A stretch of DNA of 6,692 nt from assembly GCA_013314795.1 (NCBI GenBank), contig JABUEZ010000115.1, positions 1-6,692 on the forward strand, given 5' to 3'. The position numbers and the translations under genes are program-made. Origin of the DNA: Candidatus Profundicultor aquiphilus (GTDB taxonomy: Bacteria > Atribacterota > Atribacteria > Atribacterales > Caldatribacteriaceae). Under the pieces are notes generated by a model, which saw only the letters and a program-made list of their open reading frames with translations, was not told where the DNA came from and did not search any database. Of the stretch, positions 1 through 5,580 are shown one piece after another; within the stretch, counting starts at the first letter, position 1; each line of letters starts with the position of its first letter.

Positions 1-70
1 AAAGACGAAACACTGAACGAGACTCCCCCTTTGGGATATTTCCATGGTACCGGACAACTTGTTTTGCCAC
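1..70 (-). CDS. Possible N-terminus of a leftward gene cut by the window edge
   Basis: A leftward frame opens with GTG at 70, placed 6 nt after a GAGG Shine-Dalgarno-like motif (77-80), and stays open to the window edge. It would encode MAKQVVRYHGNIPKGESR followed by a few more residues. ATG at 82 and GTG at 76 are alternative in-frame starts, and a stop lies just upstream at 89-91. I do not recognise the protein, and 23 codons are too few for a family call. The support is only the ribosome site, a sensible start and an ordinary-looking amino acid mix. The opposite strand also has a frame open over positions 3-263 without a start codon, so this could be a chance ORF. Confidence 0.27.
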   Translation of the reverse strand, partial: MAKQVVRYHGNIPKGESRSVFRL

Positions 71-393
71 TACCACCCTCATCCAGGATCAGGTGAAACA
101 AAGTGCTTTAGCAAACCAGATACGTACCGCGGTTTACGAGATACATGACATCACCACACCATGTAGTCATCTCTGCCGAAAAGAAAAACACGGCATTCTT
201 TTGCACAATTCCTCTCCAATCAAAGATACGTGGACGAAACCACAAAATGCCCCAAAAACTTGAAACACCGGAATTTGCTTGTGGAAAAAACGGATGGATG
301 GACAGCGTTCATTTCTCTTTTACGCTTCAGGGGCTGCGAATTCACAAGAAGGCAGAAGAAAGAAAAGAGAATATTTACCAAGAACCTCAGCCT
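71..393. other. Intergenic stretch with no recognisable gene
   Basis: I see no convincing gene here. A plus-strand frame lacking a start is open to about 263 and resembles no family I know. A minus-strand mini-ORF at 108-206 (32 codons, GTG start after a GGAGAGG motif) is possible but unsupported. Longer open frames on both strands across 145-576 run through the tRNA gene and are therefore not credible. A small inverted repeat (TGCCG at 174-178, CGGCA at 191-195, 12-nt loop, then TTCTTTT) is too short to call a terminator with confidence. The stretch flanks the 3' end of a tRNA gene, a common integration side, but no duplicate of the tRNA end is present to mark an attachment site. Confidence 0.5.
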
Positions 394-468
394 TGGAGCC
401 GGCGATCCGACTTGAACGGACAACCTGCGGATTACGATTCCGCTGCTCTGCCATTGAGCTACACCGGC
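394..468 (-). tRNA. tRNA-Thr, anticodon CGT
   Basis: The reverse strand folds into a full cloverleaf. The acceptor arm GCCGGTG pairs with CGCCGGC (one G-U pair). The D arm is GCTC/GAGC with loop AATGGCA. The anticodon arm is GCGGA/TCCGC with the seven-base loop ATCGTAA, giving T33 and anticodon CGT, which reads ACG threonine codons. The variable loop is AGGTT, and the T arm is GTCCG/CGGAT with loop TTCAAGT. The discriminator base is T and the CCA end is encoded (394-396). It has its own promoter just upstream and lies on the same strand as, and downstream of, the nuclease operon. It is a minor threonine isoacceptor, and no other tRNA is seen nearby. Confidence 0.96.
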
Positions 469-477
469 CCCGGGGAA

Positions 478-505
478 ATTGTAGCAAAATGGGAAAGAAA
501 GTCAA
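478..505 (-). promoter_or_regulatory. Sigma-70-type promoter of the tRNA-Thr gene
   Basis: On the minus strand a TTGACT -35 box (500-505) and a TACAAT -10 box (478-483) are separated by 16 bp. Transcription would start near 471, only a few bases before the mature tRNA 5' end at 468. It lies in the gap between the nuclease stop codon (540) and the tRNA, so the tRNA need not depend on read-through from the operon upstream. A short GC-rich block (CCCCGGGG, 468-475) lies at the start site, resembling the GC discriminators of stringently controlled stable RNA promoters; that regulatory reading is inference. Confidence 0.8.
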
Positions 506-539
506 GGAAGTGTATGGAGGGTTTTACTGGAAATACCGG

Positions 540-1382
540 CTATGGAGACAAATCCGATGGCGATGAAATTTCGTGAATCCTTTTAAAAAACCGAAAGATC
601 CATTCGTTGGCATATTTGCGGTTACCGCAGAAAACAAAAGGAATGTCGGGAAATTGGAGGGCAATTTCTGCCAGGATATCGGCAACGTAACCGGGTGCAT
701 AGAAGGACTGTTTTTTAGGATCGATGAGATCCCCATAGGAGCATTCCAGAACCACCGCACGGTGGGGAAAAGTACGCAGTTCCTGGAGGGTAAGTCGGAG
801 GGTACCAAAATCCCGTAAAGAAGAGAGAAAATTTTCCATGGTCTTTCGTTCCACTACGGCCACAAGGCGGTTATCCTGCACTAAACCATAGTCACCGGCG
901 GGAAGGGCCTGCCGTTCCACCGGACATTTTCCAAAGCGATAGGGGTATCGTTCCCGGGAATCGATGAGAACGGTAAAATTTGTCTGTTTTCCACCTTGGG
1001 GAAGGTAGGCTTTTCTACCTCCAGAACGGGCTGAAGCTTGAGTAACCCAGAAGACCTGTTCATAGAATTCACCGGGGCGGGTTTTGTATTCTTTCCTGAG
1101 GGTGACAAAGAAGCACCGTTTCCTCATTTTGCGGTTGAGAATGACTTCCATTTTTTTACCATAAACGGAAAGGGAAAGAATTTCACACACTTCCAGGGGT
1201 TTTTCAGAGGGGAGTTCGTTTTCCTCTTTCTGACCGAGTTTGTGACAGAAGATTTTCCCTCGTACCCCGGGCCATTTATCCTGGACTTCGAAAAGGATGA
1301 AACAAGATGGTTCCTGTTCGATAGCCAGAATAAAGGGGTAACGTTTGTTGGTACCACGAAAAAGGAGCCAGCGCCGTGCCGT
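540..1382 (-). CDS. ERCC4/XPF-type nuclease domain protein, apparent ACG start
   Basis: This is a predicted DNA nuclease of the ERCC4 (XPF/MUS81) superfamily, 280 residues if it starts at 1382. The nuclease domain spans about residues 137-275. It has the opening LIDSRE (D141, E144), then GDYGL (G163, D164), then VVERKTMENFLSSL (E178, R179, K180), the order seen in the GDxnERKx3D motif, followed by a core ending near FVFCGNRKYANEW. The final acidic position of the motif is Asn184 instead of Asp. No helix-hairpin-helix or helicase domain is attached. Residues 1-130 form an unrecognised N-terminal region. The frame is open and protein-like above the first standard start (GTG 1190), so the start was moved to ACG 1382, 7 nt after GAGGAGG, giving MARRWLLFRG. 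ATA at 1388, overlapping the upstream TAG, is an alternative. It is the last gene of the vWA-phosphatase-kinase operon and a likely effector; that role is inference. Confidence 0.82.
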   Translation of the reverse strand, partial: TARRWLLFRGTNKRYPFILAIEQEPSCFILFEVQDKWPGVRGKIFCHKLGQKEENELPSEKPLEVCEILSLSVYGKKMEVILNRKMRKRCFFVTLRKEYKTRPGEFYEQVFWVTQASARSGGRKAYLPQGGKQTNFTVLIDSRERYPYRFGKCPVERQALPAGDYGLVQDNRLVAVVERKTMENFLSSLRDFGTLRLTLQELRTFPHRAVVLECSYGDLIDPKKQSFYAPGYVADILAEIALQFPDIPFVFCGNRKYANEWIFRFFKRIHEISSPSDLSP

Positions 1383-1384
1383 TT

Positions 1385-2410
1385 CTATCCCTCCTCGAGA
1401 ATGTCTTTCTGGTTTTCGGCAAAGGTGTTTTCTTCCCAGCAGGTGATACTATCTGGAGTAAGCACCACTCCAACCGGGTGTTGTCGAACAGTATTTGCCC
1501 GGAAGGTGGCGCGGCTTTTCCGGGAGACGAGGACCCCACCCAGTTTATTGGACTCAATTCGGTTGGTGTGAAATTCCCCCTGGCTACCCGGCAAAAGGCA
1601 AATTCCCCAGGCGTTTTCTCGAAAGACCGAGCAGTAAACCTGTGCCGAGGCATTTTCCCGCACACTTAAACCCTCTTTACCGTTGCAGCAAAAAAGAGAG
1701 TCTTCCACAAGGAGGAGGCTATCCTTTTCCACCACTATCCCTGAACCCTGGTTATTAAGGAAAACGCAGTGACGGAGAACCACTTCTGCCCCACGGGCGA
1801 TCACCAGACCGTTGCCCATCCAGGTTAGTTTTTCCTGGACGCCTCCGGAAAAGGTGCAGTGTTCAAAGGTTACTTTTCCACCCAGAACTACCACCACGTT
1901 CCCCTTCCGGGTTCCCCGATGGAGAAAGGTTAAACCGGAAAAATAAGAATTCTGAGCGTTTTCAATCCGGACCACTTCTTTGGTCCCGGAAAGAACTGTA
2001 ACACCTTTTTCCCCGAAAAGGCAAACAGTCCCGGAGAAATATACACCTTGCGAAACGTCGTACTCACCGGGATGAAGCAGAACCTCCCCAGAAAGGTGGG
2101 AAAGGGATGGCGCGTTTTCGGGGAAAAAAGTCAATCGTTCTGCAGAAGGAGGAGAAACAGGCTTTTCCCTAATGCCGATTTCCATGGAAGGTGATCCCCG
2201 GTGACAGCGAAAACGTATCCTCCCAAAGAGGATCGTATCCCGGGAAAGTCTTTTTATCCGGAAAACCCAGGTATCCTCCCGGTGGTCTTCAAGTTCGAGA
2301 AACGAGGGAAAAGAGTGCAAAACCCCTTCCGGAGGACCATCAAGGGTAATAGTTTCCCCTGAGGTAACCTCGAGTAAAAGCCTCCCCTGGTCATGGAAAG
2401 AAACGTCCAT
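1385..2410 (-). CDS. Right-handed parallel beta-helix protein, cytosolic
   Basis: This 341-residue protein is built mainly of beta-helix coils of the PbH1/pectate-lyase-like type. From about residue 105 it reads like the start of such a helix (VLLHPGEYDV, then a 'G...V.LFGEKGVTVLSG' step). It then repeats coils of 22-23 residues, with a glycine opening each at about 201, 224, 247, 269, 292 and 314 and an xxF/N turn in each (CVFLNNQGSG, CSVFRENAWG, NTFAEN). Residues 1-85 form a separate beta-rich, charged domain that I do not recognise. There is no signal peptide, so it probably works in the cytosol, unlike secreted polysaccharide lyases, and no lyase active site is evident. It starts 20 nt inside the kinase gene, with GGAGG 9 nt before the ATG, and ends where the nuclease begins. 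A binding scaffold or kinase substrate is possible; an enzyme role is not excluded. Confidence 0.85.
   Translation of the reverse strand: MDVSFHDQGRLLLEVTSGETITLDGPPEGVLHSFPSFLELEDHREDTWVFRIKRLSRDTILFGRIRFRCHRGSPSMEIGIREKPVSPPSAERLTFFPENAPSLSHLSGEVLLHPGEYDVSQGVYFSGTVCLFGEKGVTVLSGTKEVVRIENAQNSYFSGLTFLHRGTRKGNVVVVLGGKVTFEHCTFSGGVQEKLTWMGNGLVIARGAEVVLRHCVFLNNQGSGIVVEKDSLLLVEDSLFCCNGKEGLSVRENASAQVYCSVFRENAWGICLLPGSQGEFHTNRIESNKLGGVLVSRKSRATFRANTVRQHPVGVVLTPDSITCWEENTFAENQKDILEEG
1390..1396 (-). promoter_or_regulatory. Strong ribosome binding site deciding the nuclease start
   Basis: GAGGAGG on the minus strand, inside the last codons of the beta-helix gene, is the best Shine-Dalgarno sequence at this junction. 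The only in-frame codon at standard distance (7 nt) is ACG at 1382. ATA at 1388 is only 1 nt away, and no ATG, GTG or TTG occurs in frame until 1190, some 200 bases on. The site supports translation of the nuclease starting at the stop codon of the gene before it. Confidence 0.6.
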
Positions 2411-3767
2411 CCTCTACGACCTCCAGATACCATCCACCAAAATCAAGAATCATCCCGGGAGCAAGAACTATCTCTTCTCCTTCTTCAAGGCGCCGGCCGA
2501 ATGACGAGGGGAAGAACGCCGTCACAATCCCGGGAGAAAAATTCTGGAAAACGTAGACATTTTCGGCATCCCGAAAACGAATTTCCCCAAAAATGTCTTT
2601 ACTCTGTTCGTGAAACATTTTTCCTACCACCTGAAAACCATGACCCAGGACTACTCTCTCTTTCTGGATCGCAACCTCTTCGCTTTTTTGCTCGTACACT
2701 ATCCCCACCAGGGGGTATGGTGGCGTAACCTGTTTACCACAGAACGGACAGCGACGTAAACCCGGGTGACGCCAGTAAGGGTAAAAGAAATACTGGTAAC
2801 AGCGAGCACACCGCCAGAGCGAGAAAAATGAGGCAAAGAGGGCCCGTTCCCACTCGCGGGAAAGCGGCCTTTTTTCTGGCATAAAGAGACCCTCGATAAA
2901 ACTGCGTTCTACAAGAGTCCGCAACGTAGGGGGAAGCATGGTGTAGCTCAGGGTGCCTCTCTGAAAAAGCGGCACCCCCAGAGAGCGAGGGCGGTGGCGG
3001 AAGTCAAAAGGATGCTCACTGAAAAGCGCTTTTTCTCCCCAGCCCGATTTTTCGTCCCTTTCCTGATCTTCGGGATCGTAACAGATAAGCGGTTGCAGGG
3101 GATTGCGGAAAAGGAGGGTATGGAAAAGGAGCACTGCAAGACTGTGACGGTCGGTTTTCTGGCTGGGAGAAACACGCTGTATGAGAATCTCCGGAGCCAT
3201 AAAGGGCATCATTCCGGCAACCTGGGGAGGCAAAAAACCGGGAACAACTAATCCGTCAAGGTCGATGAGTACCGACCTTCCAGTTCGAATATCGACGAGA
3301 AAATTTTTAAAATGAAGGTCTGCGTGGGCACACCCTTTTCCGTGGAGAATAGCGACTGTTTTGGCAATGGAATGGGCTACCTGAAGATACTGCAGCCAGT
3401 TGGCTCCATTTTCAACGGCTTTTTTAAATTCCCGGGGACTGAAAATGAAATCAGCAAGCTCCCGAAAGGGAGGACGAGGAATCTTCTTGGTCACCACTCC
3501 GATCTTACGTTTCCCCTCGAGTTCCCGCACCAGAGCCAGTGGCCAGCAAAGGAGATTACTTCCTTCTCCCAGATTCTTGCCCAGGAAGAGAACTCGATGA
3601 AGCATTTTCTCTTTATCTCGGGGAAGAACCTGGTCATGGTAGATTTTCACCACAAATTCACCACACCGGCTGAAATAGACATCACCCTCCCCACCGGCAA
3701 AAACCGGGCCTTCGATTTCAATGCGCCGCGGAATATCAGAAAATGGGGAAAGTGTTTCCACTCTCAT
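2391..3767 (-). CDS. Ser/Thr-type protein kinase with zinc ribbon and C-terminal FHA-like domain (TerY-P triad kinase)
   Basis: This 458-residue predicted cytosolic kinase would transfer phosphate from ATP to Ser/Thr on partner proteins. The kinase domain covers about residues 15-300: the glycine loop GGEGDVY (25-31), VVKIY with the ATP-anchoring K41, the catalytic loop HADLHFKN (H148, D150, N155), the metal site IDLDGL (D169, in place of DFG), MPFMAPE (188-193) and TDRHSLAVLL with D206. This H-D-L-x-x-x-N and DLDG pattern is typical of kinases linked to TerY-type vWA proteins. A zinc ribbon follows, C320-x2-C323 and C340-x2-C343. The last ~95 residues are beta-rich and end EGEEIVLAPGMILDFGG..L.V, resembling a degenerate FHA fold (inference). 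No membrane segment is seen. The ATG lies in an ATGA overlap with the phosphatase stop, without its own clear ribosome site, which suggests translational coupling. Confidence 0.9.
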   Translation of the reverse strand: MRVETLSPFSDIPRRIEIEGPVFAGGEGDVYFSRCGEFVVKIYHDQVLPRDKEKMLHRVLFLGKNLGEGSNLLCWPLALVRELEGKRKIGVVTKKIPRPPFRELADFIFSPREFKKAVENGANWLQYLQVAHSIAKTVAILHGKGCAHADLHFKNFLVDIRTGRSVLIDLDGLVVPGFLPPQVAGMMPFMAPEILIQRVSPSQKTDRHSLAVLLFHTLLFRNPLQPLICYDPEDQERDEKSGWGEKALFSEHPFDFRHRPRSLGVPLFQRGTLSYTMLPPTLRTLVERSFIEGLFMPEKRPLSREWERALFASFFSLWRCARCYQYFFYPYWRHPGLRRCPFCGKQVTPPYPLVGIVYEQKSEEVAIQKERVVLGHGFQVVGKMFHEQSKDIFGEIRFRDAENVYVFQNFSPGIVTAFFPSSFGRRLEEGEEIVLAPGMILDFGGWYLEVVEDGRFFP

Positions 3768-4774
3768 CGGTACAGTGCAACCAGGGTCCGGTCGTCAAAA
3801 CTCGAAGGAGCCTTGTACTCGCTGAGCCAGTGAAGAAGCCGCCGTGCTGCGGTTTCTTCATCCAAAACACGGGTGAGTTCCCGCACCAGGTCCTGCCCAA
3901 AACGATTGAGTACATCTTCTGGTGGCGTATAGAGACAATCATCGGCCACGCCATCGGTCATAAGGAAAACAGCCTCCAGAGAATCTTCCCACAGAAAAAA
4001 TTGCCATCGCAGCCACTCTTCCCAGTTTTGCTGTGTCAGTACCGCCGTTTCACTCACCTCGAATTCGACCACCTCAACAAGTGGCCAACTCTCGTTTTCG
4101 GAAACAGCAAGAATCAATCCATCACCAATTTGGAACGCCACCCCCTGACGTGAAAAGGTGTTGAAAAGAACTCCAAGGAGGGTTGTGGCGAGCGCCCCTG
4201 CTTCCTCGTTTTCACGCTGAGCCGTGGCCAGAAGAAAGTCATGCGTCTTTCTCAGACCCTGGGTAATCTGTTCCAGACACTCATTTTCCGACCATGGGTT
4301 TTCCTCTTCCTGTAGATGCATCTCACGATACCAGGAAAGCGTTCCCACCCCCTCATGAGCCAGCGCTGGCACTAACTTGGCACCGTACCCCTTCCACCGC
4401 TTCTGTCCTCTTCCTTTTAGGGAATCCCCAATATGCCCTTTCGTAACCACGAGATCCCTCAGAATTTCTTCGGCAAAGAAATTAACAGCCAGCGAAGCTC
4501 CAAAACCACCGAGGCGTGCCGAACCGACCCCATCAGCCACAAGACTCAGTAGCCACTCCCCCTTGGAACGTACGAGAAAACAATCCTCCCGTTTTCGCCC
4601 TTCTCGAAGGTGCAGTTGCCCTATGGCACTTGCTCCCACGAACGAAAATCCATTGTGTTTCCCAAAGCCAGCGCTCCAGTCCGGATGAGTGGAAAAGGCC
4701 CGTGAAATCACCCGATCACCGACGATGAAACCCGTGACACCTACTCCGTCTTCAGGGAATATACTGAAGCACAT
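3764..4774 (-). CDS. PP2C-type Ser/Thr protein phosphatase (TerY-P triad phosphatase)
   Basis: This metal-dependent phosphatase is the likely antagonist of the kinase encoded next to it. Metal-binding motifs occur in family order (numbering from ATG 4774, 336 residues): RED (D64), VADGVGSA (D81), GALATTLLG (about 193-201), IGDGL (217-219), LMTDGVADD (D274) and the terminal SSFDDRTLVALY (D327, D328). The typical domain opening is FSFVGASAIGQLHLREGRKRED. The product is soluble, with no signal peptide. The start is uncertain. ATG 4774 overlaps the vWA gene by 23 nt but has no ribosome site. GTG 4810 is longer, and GTG 4711 is weak. ACG 4735 sits 8 nt after GGAG and 16 nt past the vWA stop. The core fold is the same for all these choices. 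It is the second gene of the operon and runs into the kinase gene by a 4-nt overlap. Confidence 0.9.
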   Translation of the reverse strand: MCFSIFPEDGVGVTGFIVGDRVISRAFSTHPDWSAGFGKHNGFSFVGASAIGQLHLREGRKREDCFLVRSKGEWLLSLVADGVGSARLGGFGASLAVNFFAEEILRDLVVTKGHIGDSLKGRGQKRWKGYGAKLVPALAHEGVGTLSWYREMHLQEEENPWSENECLEQITQGLRKTHDFLLATAQRENEEAGALATTLLGVLFNTFSRQGVAFQIGDGLILAVSENESWPLVEVVEFEVSETAVLTQQNWEEWLRWQFFLWEDSLEAVFLMTDGVADDCLYTPPEDVLNRFGQDLVRELTRVLDEETAARRLLHWLSEYKAPSSFDDRTLVALYR

Positions 4775-5426
4775 CGGGAGGAACAGGCATCGGAGCCGGA
4801 GTATTTTCACCCTGGGGCTGGGATAAACTCTGACTTACCGCTTTCACCGTTTGGGAAACCCAGCGGAAAAAGGCTGCAAAAGAGGCCGAATCGGCATCCA
4901 TTTTGAAGCTGGGGCCAACGGCAATTTCCCGCAGGGTTCCTTCATCAATATCCGGCCCACAACCCACCGTGATTACATTGAGCACCTTGCGTTCCCGGCG
5001 GTTCAGGAGTTCCAGACGGGGGCTCTTCCAGTCATCGGTGGGTTTCCCGTCGGTGAGGATAAAAACAAGTGGTTTCCAGTCCCCCTTTTCTCCACCCTTC
5101 ACCGCTTTTTTCACGTCCCGATCCAGGGAATCAAGGAGTAGTCGCAACGCTGCGCCGAGCGGCGTATAGCCTCCGGCCTCAAGAGAGGGAATCTCGAGCT
5201 TTTCAACGGGAATCAACCCCTGGGTGACGTTTTCCACTTCTCTTCCAAAAACAATCACACTCACCCACACCGTTTCCCGAGCAAAGGTGTCTTTTTCCAC
5301 TTCCCGCTTAAAAAGAGCAAGTCCCTCCTCAACCGCCTGAATGGGAGCACCCATCATACTTCCCGAAGTATCAAGAAGAAGGTAGACCGGTAACCGGCGT
5401 AACCCTTCGCCCAGTGTCACATCCAT
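4752..5426 (-). CDS. TerY-like von Willebrand factor A domain protein
   Basis: This soluble vWA protein has about 224 residues. The opening GLRRLPVYLLLDTSGSMMG is characteristic of the TerY group (COG4245-like). The metal-ion-dependent adhesion site is complete: D19-x-S21-x-S23, T88 in GGYTPLGAAL, and D126 in FILTDGKPTDDW. The vWA fold ends near FFRWVSQTVKAVSQSLS, followed by a proline-rich tail. Such proteins act as metal-dependent assembly or scaffold subunits; in TerY-P triads they sit with a PP2C phosphatase and a Zn-ribbon kinase, as here. ATG 5426 follows AAGAAGG by 7 nt and gives the usual family length. ATG 5459 (GGAG, 6-nt spacing), ATG 5480 and GTG 5516 are possible longer starts. 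It is the first gene of the operon. Its phosphorylation by the neighbouring kinase is a reasonable but untested inference. Confidence 0.9.
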   Translation of the reverse strand: MDVTLGEGLRRLPVYLLLDTSGSMMGAPIQAVEEGLALFKREVEKDTFARETVWVSVIVFGREVENVTQGLIPVEKLEIPSLEAGGYTPLGAALRLLLDSLDRDVKKAVKGGEKGDWKPLVFILTDGKPTDDWKSPRLELLNRRERKVLNVITVGCGPDIDEGTLREIAVGPSFKMDADSASFAAFFRWVSQTVKAVSQSLSQPQGENTPAPMPVPPDVLQYIP

Positions 5427-5517
5427 TTCCAGGCCTTCTTCCACATCCACCACCTCCATCCAAAACTCCAGGATAAACATTTTCGCCAGATTGGAGTCAA
5501 CAACAAAACCACTCACC

Positions 5518-5546
5518 TTGACGTATCTTCTATTATAGCGTAGAAT
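5518..5546 (+). promoter_or_regulatory. Sigma-70-type promoter of the folT-like gene
   Basis: TTGACG (5518-5523) and TAGAAT (5541-5546) are separated by exactly 17 bp, close to consensus. Transcription would start near 5553, giving a leader of roughly 28 nt to ATG 5581 that contains the ribosome site GGAAGGAG (5568-5575). The leader is too short for a riboswitch. The promoter overlaps the operon promoter on the other strand. Confidence 0.7.
5532..5537 (-). promoter_or_regulatory. Probable -10 box of the vWA-phosphatase-kinase operon promoter
   Basis: A perfect TATAAT lies on the minus strand ahead of the vWA gene. At 17 bp upstream the -35 position reads CAAAGT, a poor match, so this promoter may be weak alone or need an activator. 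Transcription would start near 5525, leaving a leader of about 65-100 nt before ATG 5459 or 5426. It also argues against GTG 5516 as the start, since almost no leader would remain. The box lies inside the spacer of the oppositely directed folT promoter. Confidence 0.5.
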
Positions 5547-5580
5547 TTCTCTGCACTTTGCGAGAAAGGAAGGAGAAAGG

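Noticed and set aside
174..201. Small hairpin TGCCG...CGGCA followed by TTCTTTT on the plus strand
   Set aside because: Five-pair stem with a 12-nt loop and a broken T tract, and no convincing plus-strand gene ends before it.
71..393. Integration scar or attachment repeat beside the tRNA 3' end
   Set aside because: No second copy of the tRNA 3' segment and no integrase are visible in the window.
378..396. Inverted repeat CCAAG/CTTGG at the tRNA 3' end followed by T-rich sequence as a terminator
   Set aside because: The stem is only five pairs and uses the CCA end of the tRNA itself, and the T-rich stretch is broken by A and C. It may contribute to termination but is not a convincing intrinsic terminator.
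145..576. Plus-strand 143-codon open frame, with related frames on both strands across the tRNA
   Set aside because: They run straight through a well-folded tRNA gene and its promoter and resemble no protein family.
1038..1571. Long plus-strand open frame of 177 codons opposite the nuclease and beta-helix genes
   Set aside because: It is antisense to two well-supported genes, has no ribosome site and lacks any known domain; it mirrors the coding bias of the real frames.
1385..2410. Polysaccharide (pectate) lyase
   Set aside because: The coils fit a beta-helix, but there is no signal peptide and no recognisable lyase active site, and the neighbours are signalling and DNA-processing genes, so a lyase call is not supported.
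3312..3833. Long plus-strand open frame of 173 codons opposite the kinase gene
   Set aside because: The minus strand encodes complete kinase motifs here; the plus frame is a shadow without recognisable features.
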